Shown here: positions 7,569 to 14,714 of the stretch, piece by piece
How positions within the stretch are numbered: the first letter of the stretch is position 1
How the letters are laid out: the number at the start of each line of letters is the position of its first letter
Source: Streptomyces violascens
Lineage (GTDB): Bacteria > Actinomycetota > Actinomycetes > Streptomycetales > Streptomycetaceae
Direction: 5' to 3'
Assembly (NCBI RefSeq): GCF_014649955.1
Contig: NZ_BMUA01000002.1
Coordinates: 667,235 to 731,234 of the forward strand
Length of the DNA stretch: 64,000 nucleotides
The notes under the pieces: generated by a model
Databases searched by the model: none
What the model was told of the DNA's origin: nothing
The model's input: only the letters and a program-made list of their open reading frames with translations
Translations under genes and position numbers: made by a program

Positions 7569-8462
7569 TCACCGCGCGAAGGTGTTGCAGCGGCCCATGT
7601 CGCCGGTCTGGTAGCCGGTGTAGAACCACTGCTGGCGCTGCTGCGCCGAGCCGTGCGTCCAGGTCTCCGGCGTGACCCGGCCCTGGAACTTCTCCTGGAT
7701 CCGGTCGTCGCCGACCGCGGCCGCCGCGTCCAGGCCGTCCTTGATGTCCTGGGCGGTGAGCTTGGAGATGAGCGGGCGGCCCGTCGACTTGTCGGGGGTC
7801 GTCGTCGCGTGGTGCGCCCAGACCCCGGCGTAGCAGTCGGCCTGCAGTTCCACCTTCACCGAGTTGCTGTTGGCGCCCTGCTGCCCGTCCTGCGCCTTCT
7901 GCAGGGTGCCCGTCAGGTTCTGGATGTGGTGCCCGTACTCGTGCGCCACCACATACGCCTGCGCGAACGGGCCGCCGCTGGAGCCGAACTTGGTGCGCAG
8001 TTCGTCGAAGAAGCCGAGATCCAGATAGACCCGCCGGTCACCCGGGCAGTAGAAGGGCCCGACGGCCGAACTCGCTGCGCCACAGGCCGTGTTGACCCGG
8101 TTGGTGAAGAAGACCGTCTTGGCGGGGGAGTACTTGCCGCCGCGCCGGGGGACCTCCTGGCCCCAGTAGTCCTGCACGCTGTTGACCACCGCGACGATCC
8201 GGCAGTCCTCCTTGGTGTTGGCGTCCGAACCGGTGCGGCAGTTCTTGTCCACCTGGGCCTGCGACGACGAACTCGCCCCCGGCGTCGTGTCGCCGGACGA
8301 GAGCCCGAGCTCCTCGGGTCCCACGCCGAAGAACAGGCCGAGCAGCAGCGCGACGACGCCGACGATTCCGCCGCCGACCGTGGCGCGCCCGCCCGGGATC
8401 CGGCTGCCGCGCTCATCGTCGACCTCGGACGTGTCCAGATCGGCGTCGTCGTCGAACTGCAT
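7569..8462 (-). CDS. Neutral zinc metallopeptidase (YpfJ/KPN_02809 family), membrane-anchored
   Basis: A 297-residue protein with a cytoplasmic N-terminus rich in Asp (MQFDDDADLDTSEVDDERG), one membrane segment (about residues 28-47, GGGIVGVVALLLGLFFGV) and an external peptidase domain. The zinc motif is AHEYGHHIQ (about residues 172-180), and ELQADCYAGVWAHH (about 205-218) supplies the third ligand and the Cys common in this family. NTCDGAxxxPFYCPGD-like residues (ACGAASSAVGPFYCPGD) are also typical. Substrates are unknown. Two 16-nt direct repeats lie 53-89 nt upstream of the start and may be part of its promoter. Confidence 0.92.
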   Translation of the reverse strand: MQFDDDADLDTSEVDDERGSRIPGGRATVGGGIVGVVALLLGLFFGVGPEELGLSSGDTTPGASSSSQAQVDKNCRTGSDANTKEDCRIVAVVNSVQDYWGQEVPRRGGKYSPAKTVFFTNRVNTACGAASSAVGPFYCPGDRRVYLDLGFFDELRTKFGSSGGPFAQAYVVAHEYGHHIQNLTGTLQKAQDGQQGANSNSVKVELQADCYAGVWAHHATTTPDKSTGRPLISKLTAQDIKDGLDAAAAVGDDRIQEKFQGRVTPETWTHGSAQQRQQWFYTGYQTGDMGRCNTFAR

Positions 8463-8514
8463 GGGCGCACCACTCTCTGTTCACCCGGGCGGCGTGAGGG
8501 GCAGCCCGCTCGCG

Positions 8515-8551
8515 GTCACCCCGAGTATCAGGAAAGTCACCCCGAGTATCA
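8515..8551. repeat. Two identical 16-nt direct repeats upstream of the metallopeptidase gene
   Basis: GTCACCCCGAGTATCA occurs at 8515-8530 and again at 8536-8551, a 21-bp period, i.e. two helical turns. On the minus strand each copy begins TGATACT, which resembles a -10 element. The position, 53-89 nt upstream of the metallopeptidase start, suits a regulator binding twice on one DNA face, but a simple duplication is equally possible. Confidence 0.6.
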
Positions 8552-8760
8552 ATCGGTTCATTGTCCTACGCCCGTTTTGTTACGTCGGCCGATACGCTCC
8601 GCACGTCAGGGACCGGACCCGCCTCGCGTGCCGGCATGCCCGCCGTCCGGCGGCTGTCGACGGCCTGGGCAAGATCACCCCTGGCGGTACCCCGCTGGGC
8701 AACGAACTCCCAGGTGGGCGGCCCACGGACCGCGGCGGAAATCGGGTTGCGCGGCCCAGT

Positions 8761-8772
8761 TAGAATTGGCCC
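8761..8772 (+). promoter_or_regulatory. Putative -10 element for a leaderless transcript of the ABC-F leader ORF
   Basis: TAGAAT at 8761-8766 is a good -10 hexamer. It is followed by 6 nt and then the ATG of a short ORF at 8773, the spacing expected if transcription starts at the A of that ATG. No clear TTGAC-type -35 sits 17-18 nt upstream (GAAATC is there). Confidence 0.5.
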
Positions 8773-8796
8773 ATGGCAATTCTCCTTGTGCATTAG
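8773..8796 (+). CDS. Seven-residue upstream leader ORF (MAILLVH)
   Basis: ATG at 8773 opens a 7-codon frame, MAILLVH, ending in TAG, 61 nt before the ABC-F start. The -10 box exactly 6 nt before the ATG suggests a leaderless mRNA. Between this ORF and the ABC-F gene there is a GC-rich segment able to form GTCG/CGAC and GGCGG/CCGCC stems. Antibiotic-resistance ABC-F genes in Actinobacteria are often controlled by short ORFs and attenuation, so a regulatory peptide is plausible; nothing here proves translation. Confidence 0.4.
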   Translation: MAILLVH

Positions 8797-8857
8797 GCGG
8801 CGTCGACCTCCGCGACCCCCGTCCCGTCCGCCGTCCATACCGCCCTGGAGTCTTTCC

Positions 8858-10456
8858 GTGATCACCGCCACCGGCATCGAGCTGCGCGCCGGCGCCCGAG
8901 TCCTCATCGAGTCCGCAAACTTCCGCGTCGCCAAGGGCGACCGCATCGGCCTGGTCGGCCGCAACGGAGCCGGCAAGACCACCCTCACCAAGTGCCTGGC
9001 CGGCGAAGGCATCCCGGCCGCCGGCACCATCACGCGCTCCGGTGAGGTCGGCTATCTGCCGCAGGACCCGCGCACCGGCGACCTCGACGTCCTCGCCCGC
9101 GACCGCGTCCTCTCCGCTCGCGGCCTCGACGAAGTCCTGCGCAAGATGCGCGAGAACGAGGACCGCATGGCGAACGGCAAGGGCGCCACGCGCGAGAAGG
9201 CCATGAAGAAGTACGAGCGCCTGGAGACCGAGTTCCTCACCAAGGGCGGGTACGCCGCCGAGGCCGAGGCCGCCACGATCGCCGCCGCCCTCGGCCTGCC
9301 CGACCGGGTGCTCGGCCAGCCGCTGCATACGCTCTCCGGCGGTCAGCGCCGCCGCATCGAGCTCGCCCGCATCCTCTTCTCGGACGCCGACACCCTGCTC
9401 CTCGACGAGCCGACCAACCACCTCGACGCCGACTCCATCGTCTGGCTGCGCGACTACCTCAAGACGTACCGCGGCGGCTTCATCGTGATCTCCCACGATG
9501 TCGACCTCGTCGAGACGGTCGTCAACAAGGTCTTCTACCTGGACGCCAACCGCGCCCAGATCGACGTCTACAACATGGGCTGGAAGCTCTACCAGCAGCA
9601 GCGCGAGGCCGACGAGAAGCGCCGCAAGCGCGAGCGCCAGAACGCCGAGAAGAAGGCCGCGGCCCTCAACTCGCAGGCCGACAAGATGCGCGCCAAGGCC
9701 ACCAAGACCGTCGCCGCGCAGAACATGGCCAAGCGTGCCGAGCGCCTGCTCTCGGGCCTGGAGGCGGTCCGCGTCTCCGACAAGGTCGCCAAGCTGCGCT
9801 TCCCCGAGCCCGCGCCCTGCGGCAAGACCCCGCTGACGGCGGAGGGCCTGTCGAAGTCGTACGGCTCGCTGGAGATCTTCACCGACGTCGACCTGGCCAT
9901 CGACAAGGGCTCGCGCGTCGTCATCCTCGGCCTCAACGGCGCCGGCAAGACGACCCTGCTGCGGCTGCTCGCCGGGGCCGAGAAGCCGGACACCGGCGAG
10001 GTCACCCCGGGCCACGGCCTCAAGATGGGCTACTACGCCCAGGAGCACGAGACGCTCGACCCGGAGCGCACCGTCCTGGAGAACATGCGCTCCTCCGCGC
10101 CGGACCTGGACCTGGTCGAGGTCCGCAAGACGCTCGGCTCGTTCCTCTTCTCCGGCGACGACGTCGACAAGCCGGCCGGCGTCCTGTCCGGCGGCGAGAA
10201 GACCCGCCTGGCCCTCGCCACCCTCGTCGTGTCGTCCGCCAACGTGCTGCTCCTCGACGAGCCCACCAACAACCTCGACCCGGCCAGCCGCGAGGAGATC
10301 CTCGGCGCGCTGCGCACGTACAAGGGCGCCGTCGTCCTCGTCACGCACGACGAGGGCGCCGTCGAGGCGCTCCAGCCGGAGCGGATCATCCTGCTGCCGG
10401 ACGGCGTCGAGGACCTGTGGGGTCCGGACTACGCGGACCTGGTCGCCCTCGCCTGA
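8858..10456 (+). CDS. ABC-F family ATP-binding protein (ribosome-associated)
   Basis: A 532-residue protein with two ATP-binding cassettes and no membrane domain. Walker A motifs are GRNGAGKTT (about residue 33) and GLNGAGKTT (about 359); signatures are LSGGQRRRIEL and LSGGEKTRLAL; Walker B motifs LLLDEPTNHLD and LLLDEPTNNLD. Between them is the basic, Lys/Arg/Gln-rich linker (about residues 240-310) that reaches towards the peptidyl-transferase centre in ABC-F proteins. GTG at 8858 follows CTGGAG and gives the family N-terminus VITATGIELRAG. It could be a housekeeping translation factor like EttA or a ribosome-protection resistance factor; the upstream leader ORF favours inducible expression. 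Confidence 0.93.
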   Translation: MITATGIELRAGARVLIESANFRVAKGDRIGLVGRNGAGKTTLTKCLAGEGIPAAGTITRSGEVGYLPQDPRTGDLDVLARDRVLSARGLDEVLRKMRENEDRMANGKGATREKAMKKYERLETEFLTKGGYAAEAEAATIAAALGLPDRVLGQPLHTLSGGQRRRIELARILFSDADTLLLDEPTNHLDADSIVWLRDYLKTYRGGFIVISHDVDLVETVVNKVFYLDANRAQIDVYNMGWKLYQQQREADEKRRKRERQNAEKKAAALNSQADKMRAKATKTVAAQNMAKRAERLLSGLEAVRVSDKVAKLRFPEPAPCGKTPLTAEGLSKSYGSLEIFTDVDLAIDKGSRVVILGLNGAGKTTLLRLLAGAEKPDTGEVTPGHGLKMGYYAQEHETLDPERTVLENMRSSAPDLDLVEVRKTLGSFLFSGDDVDKPAGVLSGGEKTRLALATLVVSSANVLLLDEPTNNLDPASREEILGALRTYKGAVVLVTHDEGAVEALQPERIILLPDGVEDLWGPDYADLVALA

Positions 10457-10487
10457 CCGGACGCCCGTGGCTCGGGATTCCGTGCAT

Positions 10488-10537
10488 GATCCATCCGCTG
10501 ATCCACTCCGTATGGATCATTCGGCTTACGCGTGATC
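10488..10537. promoter_or_regulatory. Cluster of four GATC sites upstream of gbn
   Basis: GATC occurs at 10488, 10500, 10515 and 10534, with more copies at 10584 and 10792, all between the ABC-F stop and the gbn start. At this base composition GATC is expected about once per 400 bp. The first and third copies lie in an inverted repeat, ATGATCCAT and ATGGATCAT (10486-10520). Gbn of S. coelicolor is reported to bind GATC, so these are candidate autoregulatory sites. Confidence 0.6.
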
Positions 10538-10589
10538 CTCAATCTGAGTGAGTGCGTCTCGTACCCCGGTGTGTCATGTGCGGGATCAA

Positions 10590-10618
10590 GGTCCGCCCCC
10601 TGTGGGGCGGGCCTTTTT
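10590..10618 (+). terminator. Intrinsic terminator after the ABC-F gene
   Basis: GGTCCGCCCC, CTGT loop, GGGGCGGGCC (one G-U type mismatch), followed by TTTTT. It lies 134 nt after the ABC-F stop and is one of the few hairpins in the window with a real U-tract. It separates the ABC-F unit from gbn. Confidence 0.85.
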
Positions 10619-10834
10619 CCGTGTGTGACCCGGAACACAGCGCTGACCTGGCGCTTCGTCTCGACTTTCGGCCCGGGTTATGTCCGCGCTCAGCCGGAAT
10701 ATGAAATTCCGCGCTGTTCGGCCGCCTTCTGAGCCCCAAAGCTTGTTGCACGGACCTTGCCGAATGGGTGGCCAGGAAGGCCGGAAGGGGTGATCATGAG
10801 AAGTCCAGAGCGCACTTCCCATGAGGAGGCACGG

Positions 10835-11056
10835 GTGGCCGAGACTCTGAAGAAGGGCAGCCGGGTTACCGGCGCCGCGCGCGACAAGCTCGCGGCAGAC
10901 CTGAAGAAGAAGTACGACTCCGGTGCGAGTATCCGGGCGCTGGCCGAGGAAACCGGCCGGTCCTACGGATTCGTACACCGGATGCTCAGCGAGTCCGGGG
11001 TCACTCTCCGTGGACGCGGCGGAGCGACACGGGGCAAGAAGGCCGCCTCGGCCTGA
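10835..11056 (+). CDS. gbn: Gbn-type small nucleoid-associated HTH protein
   Basis: A 73-residue basic protein beginning VAETLKKGSRVTG and ending GRGGATRGKKAASA. The middle part, KLAADLKKKYDSGASIRALA followed by EETGRSYGFVHRMLSESGV, is a helix-turn-helix of the kind used to read a short DNA site; both ends are Lys/Arg-rich. Size, sequence style and position next to pitH2 and cobD match SCO1839 (Gbn), reported as a genome-wide GATC-binding, DNA-bending nucleoid protein affecting development and antibiotic timing. GTG at 10835 follows GAGGAGG; an upstream in-frame ATG at 10757 would give an unmatched 26-residue extension. Confidence 0.88.
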   Translation: MAETLKKGSRVTGAARDKLAADLKKKYDSGASIRALAEETGRSYGFVHRMLSESGVTLRGRGGATRGKKAASA

Positions 11057-11104
11057 CCGAGGCAGTTTCGGACAGCTCCCTGTGGCCCACCGGGTCCGGT
11101 GGTG

Positions 11105-11136
11105 GCCACCCGGTCGGCCATGCGGTCGACCGGGTG
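11105..11136 (+). terminator. Hairpin after gbn
   Basis: A perfect 10-bp stem, CCACCCGGTC (11105-11114) with GACCGGGTGG (11127-11136), 12-nt loop, 48 nt beyond the gbn stop. No U-tract. Confidence 0.65.
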
Positions 11137-11153
11137 GTTACTGTGCAGTCACT

Positions 11154-11185
11154 TAATGACCGCCGATGCGGTCATTCAATGACGG
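11154..11185. promoter_or_regulatory. Operator with three alternating half-sites before the enoyl-CoA hydratase gene
   Basis: AATGACCGC (11154-11162) and GCGGTCATT (11167-11175) form a perfect 9-bp inverted repeat with a 4-nt spacer. The second half-site then overlaps another palindrome, GTCATT-C-AATGAC (11170-11182). The three half-sites end 22 nt before the hydratase ATG. This looks like a binding site for a dimeric repressor of the TetR or GntR type; no such regulator gene adjoins it. Confidence 0.6.
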
Positions 11186-11206
11186 CCACTGACCCGGAGG
11201 CGCTCC

Positions 11207-12007
11207 ATGGCTACGCCCGCATCCGCAGCTGAGGTATTCGACAAGGACGGCGTCCGGCTCTCCGTCGACGACGCGGTCGCCACGGTGACCCTGACCAATC
11301 CGGCCAAGCGCAACGCCCAGTCTCCCGCTCTGTGGCGGGCGTTGGCGGACGCCGGACGGTCGCTTCCGGGCAGCGTCCGCGTCGTCGTACTGCGCGGTGA
11401 GGGCAAGTCCTTCTCCGCGGGCCTCGACCGTCAGGCCTTCACCCCCGAAGGCTTCGACGGCGAGCCCTCGTTCATCGACCTCGCGCGCGGCTCCGACGAG
11501 GACCTCGACGCGGAAATCGCCGCGTACCAGGAGGCGTTCACCTGGTGGCGCCGCAACGACATCGTGTCGATCGCGGCCGTCCAGGGGCACGCGATCGGTG
11601 CCGGCTTCCAGCTCGCCCTCGCCTGCGACCTCCGGGTCGTCGCGCAGGACGTGCAGTTCGCCATGCGCGAGACCAGTCTCGGGCTCGTCCCCGACCTCAC
11701 GGGTACGCATCCGCTGGTCGGGCTCGTGGGCTATGCCCGAGCGCTCGAAATCTGCGCGACGGGGCGGTTCGTCGGCGCCGAGGAGGCCGAGCGCGTCGGC
11801 CTGGCCAACCTCGCCGTCCCTGTCGAGGAACTCGACTCCGCCGTACGGGACTTGGCGGGCGCGGTGCTGGCTGCGCCGCGTTCCGCCGTGGTCGAGACGA
11901 AGGCTCTGCTGCGGGGTGCGGTTGGGCGGGATTACGAGGAGCAGCGGGTCGCCGAGCGTGCCGCTCAGGCCCGGCGGCTGCGCGACTTGGCCGGGCTTTC
12001 CGACTGA
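11207..12007 (+). CDS. Enoyl-CoA hydratase/isomerase family protein
   Basis: A 266-residue crotonase-fold enzyme acting on acyl-CoA thioesters. The oxyanion hole is made by GEGKSFSAGLDRQAF (about residues 65-79) and QGHAIGAGFQLALACDLR (about 125-142). The Glu position used for water addition is retained in RETSLGLVPDLTGTHPL (about 153-169), and AEEAERVGLANLAV is the usual C-terminal helix motif. Length matches the family. It stands alone, with its own operator immediately upstream, and its 3' end overlaps the convergent P10-like gene by 43 nt. Reaction in vivo (hydratase, isomerase or hydrolase) cannot be assigned. Confidence 0.92.
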   Translation: MATPASAAEVFDKDGVRLSVDDAVATVTLTNPAKRNAQSPALWRALADAGRSLPGSVRVVVLRGEGKSFSAGLDRQAFTPEGFDGEPSFIDLARGSDEDLDAEIAAYQEAFTWWRRNDIVSIAAVQGHAIGAGFQLALACDLRVVAQDVQFAMRETSLGLVPDLTGTHPLVGLVGYARALEICATGRFVGAEEAERVGLANLAVPVEELDSAVRDLAGAVLAAPRSAVVETKALLRGAVGRDYEEQRVAERAAQARRLRDLAGLSD

Positions 12008-12834
12008 GCCCGGTCGCATCCTGCGGGGGTTCGGGGCTCGGTTGCGCTCTGCGGGCCTTGTGCTGGGGGCTCTGCCCCCAGACCCCCGTTCGCGCCTTGA
12101 GGGCGCTCGTCCTCAGTCGCCGGACGGGCCGAATCTTGATCCCCACCCTCGATGGTGGCGGAGGGGCTGAAGTTGCCCGCCCACGTGATCAGTACGGCCA
12201 CCGAATCCGCCTCCGGCGTCGCCCTTGCCACCGCTTCTCGTACGGCTCTCGCCACTTCCAGAGGGTGGTGGGTCGTGGCCAGTTCCACCCTTACGTGGGC
12301 CGCTGACGTGTGAACCGGTGGGCCCAGTTCCGCTGTCAGGTGGGCCACTCCCGGGGTTGCCAGGGCTGCTGTCGCGGCTGGTGTCGCCGGGGGCTCGGCC
12401 GGGCCCGGTGGTGGGCTGCCGGGTGGGGGAGCCGGGAGGGCGTCCACCAGGGACGTCACCGTCAGGTCGATGTCCGAGACCGGTAGGCCCAGGCGGTCGT
12501 CCGACGCTGTGAACAGGGCCTCCCGTAGGGCCGCCGTCAGCTCCGGCAGCGGGTGGCCGCCCAGGGCCGCCACCTCGGCCGTGATCCGGAGCGGGCCGGC
12601 GGGCAGGGCGGTCGGCGGGGGCGGGATTGGCGGCTCGGGGCGGGATTCCGGGTCGGCCGGGGCGAGTCGCAGGGACGTCAGCGCCAGGCCCGGCAGCGTC
12701 GCCGCCGCGGCCCTCAGCACCGAGACCGCCGCGCGCTCGGTGATCCACGCGCCGTCGTGAACGTCACCCAGAGCGAGCAGCCGGCCCAGGCCGAGCCGCC
12801 GGCGTACCGCGGAACTCCAACTGTCACCCGTCAT
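11965..12834 (-). CDS. Nucleopolyhedrovirus P10-family-named Streptomyces protein
   Basis: A 289-residue soluble protein with no known activity; the family name used in databases comes from a weak resemblance to baculovirus P10. Visible: a conserved N-terminus (MTGDSWSSAVRRRLGLGRLLALG), a paired repeat-like architecture in which TLPGLALTSLRLAPADP, GPLRITAEVAAL and VSDIDLTVTSLVD are echoed by VAHLTAELGPPVHTSAAHVRVEL, and a Pro-rich linker (about 150-175). It reads like two Asp23-like strands-and-helix modules, which fits its position divergent from the Asp23 operon. The last 40-50 residues are translated from a dispersed repeat and overlap the hydratase gene, so they are probably not ancestral. 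ATG at 12834 chosen; an upstream in-frame start at 12879 is possible. Confidence 0.75.
   Translation of the reverse strand: MTGDSWSSAVRRRLGLGRLLALGDVHDGAWITERAAVSVLRAAAATLPGLALTSLRLAPADPESRPEPPIPPPPTALPAGPLRITAEVAALGGHPLPELTAALREALFTASDDRLGLPVSDIDLTVTSLVDALPAPPPGSPPPGPAEPPATPAATAALATPGVAHLTAELGPPVHTSAAHVRVELATTHHPLEVARAVREAVARATPEADSVAVLITWAGNFSPSATIEGGDQDSARPATEDERPQGANGGLGAEPPAQGPQSATEPRTPAGCDRAQSESPAKSRSRRA
12010..12135. repeat. Dispersed Streptomyces intergenic repeat
   Basis: The stretch contains the palindrome TGGGGGCTCTGCCCCCA followed by GACCCCCGTTCGCGCC and CCTCAGTCGCCGGACGGG. I recognise this combination from memory as a short GC-rich repeat scattered through Streptomyces intergenic regions. 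Here it sits between two convergent genes and has been captured as the C-terminal coding end of the P10-like gene. Confidence 0.6.
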
Positions 12835-12921
12835 TGCTCCAGCCTGCCGCATCGCGGGCGCGAGTCGGGGCAACCGCACTTAATGTGGGCAATGGAGTCC
12901 AAGCCGAAGGGACAGACGGTC

Positions 12922-13419
12922 ATGAGCGACACCGCACAGCGCAACCGGCCCGGCACACCCGCGAATGACCCGGCGGGCGAAACGGCCGAGCAGTTCAAGA
13001 AGGCGTCCGTCACCAAGCGGGGCGGCGGCGATCCGGCGGGACGCGGCCGCACCACGATCGCCGACGGCGTGGTCGAGAAGATCGCCGGGCTCGCCGCCCG
13101 CGACGTCGTGGGCGTGCATGCCATGGGCAGCGGCCTCTCCCGTACGTTCGGCGCGGTCAGGGACCGGGTGCCCGGCGGCAAATCGTCCGTCACGCGCGGG
13201 GTGAAGGCCGAGGTGGGCGAGGTGCAGACCGCGCTCGACCTCGAAATCGTCGTCGACTACGGGGTGTCCATCGCCGAGGTGGCCCGCGATGTGCGGGAGA
13301 ACGTCATCTCCGCGGTCGAGCGGATGACCGGCCTCGAAGTCGTCGAGGTCAACATCGCGGTGAGTGATGTGAAGCTGCCCGACGAGGAGGACGAGGAGCC
13401 GGAGTCCCGGCTTCAGTAG
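12922..13419 (+). CDS. Asp23/Gls24 family envelope stress protein (first copy)
   Basis: A 165-residue cytoplasmic protein. After a charged, probably flexible 50-residue N-terminus, the Asp23 domain begins at GRTTIADGVVEKIAGLAARD (about 51-70) and contains VVGVHAMG, LDLEIVVDYGVSIAEVARDVRENV and MTGLEVVEVNIAVSDV, the standard pattern. In Gram-positive bacteria Asp23 forms clouds at the membrane through AmaP and responds to envelope stress. It is the first gene of a five-gene unit that also has a second Asp23 domain protein and AmaP. ATG at 12922 is preceded by AAGGGA. Confidence 0.93.
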   Translation: MSDTAQRNRPGTPANDPAGETAEQFKKASVTKRGGGDPAGRGRTTIADGVVEKIAGLAARDVVGVHAMGSGLSRTFGAVRDRVPGGKSSVTRGVKAEVGEVQTALDLEIVVDYGVSIAEVARDVRENVISAVERMTGLEVVEVNIAVSDVKLPDEEDEEPESRLQ

Positions 13420-13476
13420 GAGCCATCTGTCGGAACGTACTGATCCATCCGAACGTACTGGACCGAGGAGCTCGGC

Positions 13477-13668
13477 ATGAGCATGGCGGTGGTTGGCTTG
13501 ATGGCCGGCATGGCACTCGGCTTCGCCGGATACTTCGGCGGCTTCGGGGCCTTCCTGCTGGTCGCGGCGCTCGGCGCGATCGGCTTCGTGGTGGGGCGGT
13601 TCCTGGAGGGCGACCTCGAACCCGGCGACTTCTTCCGCCCCCGCGACCGCGGCGACCGGCGGCGCTGA
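13477..13668 (+). CDS. Small DUF2273-like membrane protein of the Asp23 operon
   Basis: 63 residues: two closely packed membrane helices (about residues 2-21 and 23-45, both rich in Gly and Ala) and a basic-acidic C-terminus ending RPRDRGDRRR. It lies 57 nt after the first Asp23 gene and 3 nt before the second, with GAGGAGCTC upstream of its ATG. DUF2273 proteins regularly accompany Asp23/AmaP and probably help anchor them at the membrane; that role is inferred. Confidence 0.85.
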   Translation: MSMAVVGLMAGMALGFAGYFGGFGAFLLVAALGAIGFVVGRFLEGDLEPGDFFRPRDRGDRRR

Positions 13669-13671
13669 CCC

Positions 13672-14016
13672 ATGGCGATGGCCGGACGGATCGAGCCCGC
13701 CGAGCGCGGTGCCACCCGGATCGCCGACCGGGTCGTCGCGAAGATCGCCGCGCAGGCGGCCAGGGAGGCGCTCGACGAGATCCCCGAGGGCGGCGCCCCG
13801 CCGCGCGCCACCGTCGTCGTGCACCAGGAGTCCGCCCGGGTACGGGTCAGCGTCGAGCTCGGCTACCCCGGCGATCTCGGCGGCCAGTGCCGCGCGGTGC
13901 GTCGCCAGGTCGCCGAACGGGTAAGGGCGTTGGCGGGGATGGAGGTGCCCGAGGTGGCGGTGCAGATCGAGCGTCTGCACGCGGCGGGCGCGGCGGACCG
14001 GGGGAGGATCCGATGA
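13672..14016 (+). CDS. Asp23/Gls24 family protein (second, short copy)
   Basis: A 114-residue Asp23-type domain without the N-terminal extension of its neighbour. Motifs in order: ERGATRIADRVVAKIAAQAA (about 10-29), PRATVVVHQESARVRVSVEL (about 43-62), GQCRAVRRQVAERVRALAGM and VPEVAVQIERLH. It begins 3 nt after the previous gene's stop, and its stop overlaps the next start by 4 nt (ATGA), so translation is coupled. The two copies are well diverged, suggesting different partners. Confidence 0.88.
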   Translation: MAMAGRIEPAERGATRIADRVVAKIAAQAAREALDEIPEGGAPPRATVVVHQESARVRVSVELGYPGDLGGQCRAVRRQVAERVRALAGMEVPEVAVQIERLHAAGAADRGRIR

Positions 14017-14711
14017 GCCAGCCGCACGAAGGCGACAACAGCACGCGGCGTCTGCCCGTGATCGAGCAGAATCCCGATCCGGCCGCGGCCGGGGCGCCCG
14101 GCCTCGACCAGTCGGTCTCGGCCGCCGACTACGACGCCGTGCCCGTTGTCGCGGAGGGCGAGGGCGGCAAGGCGGGGCGCTTCTGGTCGGTGCGCCGGAT
14201 CCCTGCCGGACTGCTCGCCCTGGCGGTGCTTGCCGCGGCCGGGCTCCTCCTCTACGACATCGCGGCCGTACGCGCCCACCGCCCCGCGATGCGCTGGCGG
14301 GTCGGGCTCGCCGACTGGCTGGCGGACCACCCCGTCGACGACGTGGCGGTGCTCGCGGGCGCGGGGGCCGTCGCGCTGCTCGGCGCCTGGCTGATCGTGC
14401 TCGCCGTCACCCCGGGGCTGCGCAGCATCCTGCCGATGCGGCGCGAATCCGCGGCCGTACGCGCCGGGCTCGACCGGGCCGCGGCGGCGCTCGTGCTGCG
14501 TGACCGGGCCATGGAGGTGGGCGGCATCCAGTCGGTCCGGGTCCGCATGGGGCGCACCCGGGTCGTGGTGCGCGCCCTGTCGCACTTCCGTGAACTCGAC
14601 GACGTACGGGCCGACTTGGACGCGGCGCTGGGTGCGGGCATCCGGGAGCTCGGCCTGGCCGGGCCGCCCGGGCTCGCGGTCCATGTGAGCCGCCCGGTAC
14701 GGAAGGGCTGA
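14013..14711 (+). CDS. DUF6286-type membrane protein of the Asp23 operon
   Basis: A 232-residue protein with an N-terminal cytoplasmic tail of about 60 residues, two membrane segments (about 69-89, IPAGLLALAVLAAAGLLLYD, and about 113-134, VAVLAGAGAVALLGAWLIVLAV) and a C-terminal soluble domain. The latter (GIQSVRVRMGRTRVVVRALSH, LDDVRADLDAALGAGI) resembles the reduced Asp23-like domain of AmaP. Thus both this protein and the next appear to be membrane anchors for Asp23. The ATG overlaps the previous stop. Confidence 0.85.
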   Translation: MSQPHEGDNSTRRLPVIEQNPDPAAAGAPGLDQSVSAADYDAVPVVAEGEGGKAGRFWSVRRIPAGLLALAVLAAAGLLLYDIAAVRAHRPAMRWRVGLADWLADHPVDDVAVLAGAGAVALLGAWLIVLAVTPGLRSILPMRRESAAVRAGLDRAAAALVLRDRAMEVGGIQSVRVRMGRTRVVVRALSHFRELDDVRADLDAALGAGIRELGLAGPPGLAVHVSRPVRKG

Positions 14712-14714
14712 GCC

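Noticed and set aside
8700..8772. WhiB7/WblC-type promoter for the ABC-F leader
   Set aside because: The only TTG-containing -35 candidate (TTGCGC) is 8-9 nt from TAGAAT, far too close, and no suitable AT block precedes a proper -35.
8797..8857. HVDLxR-type cysteine leader peptide in the segment after the 7-codon ORF
   Set aside because: One frame reads GGVDLRDPRPVRRP, but it has no start, no Cys and no conservation evidence.
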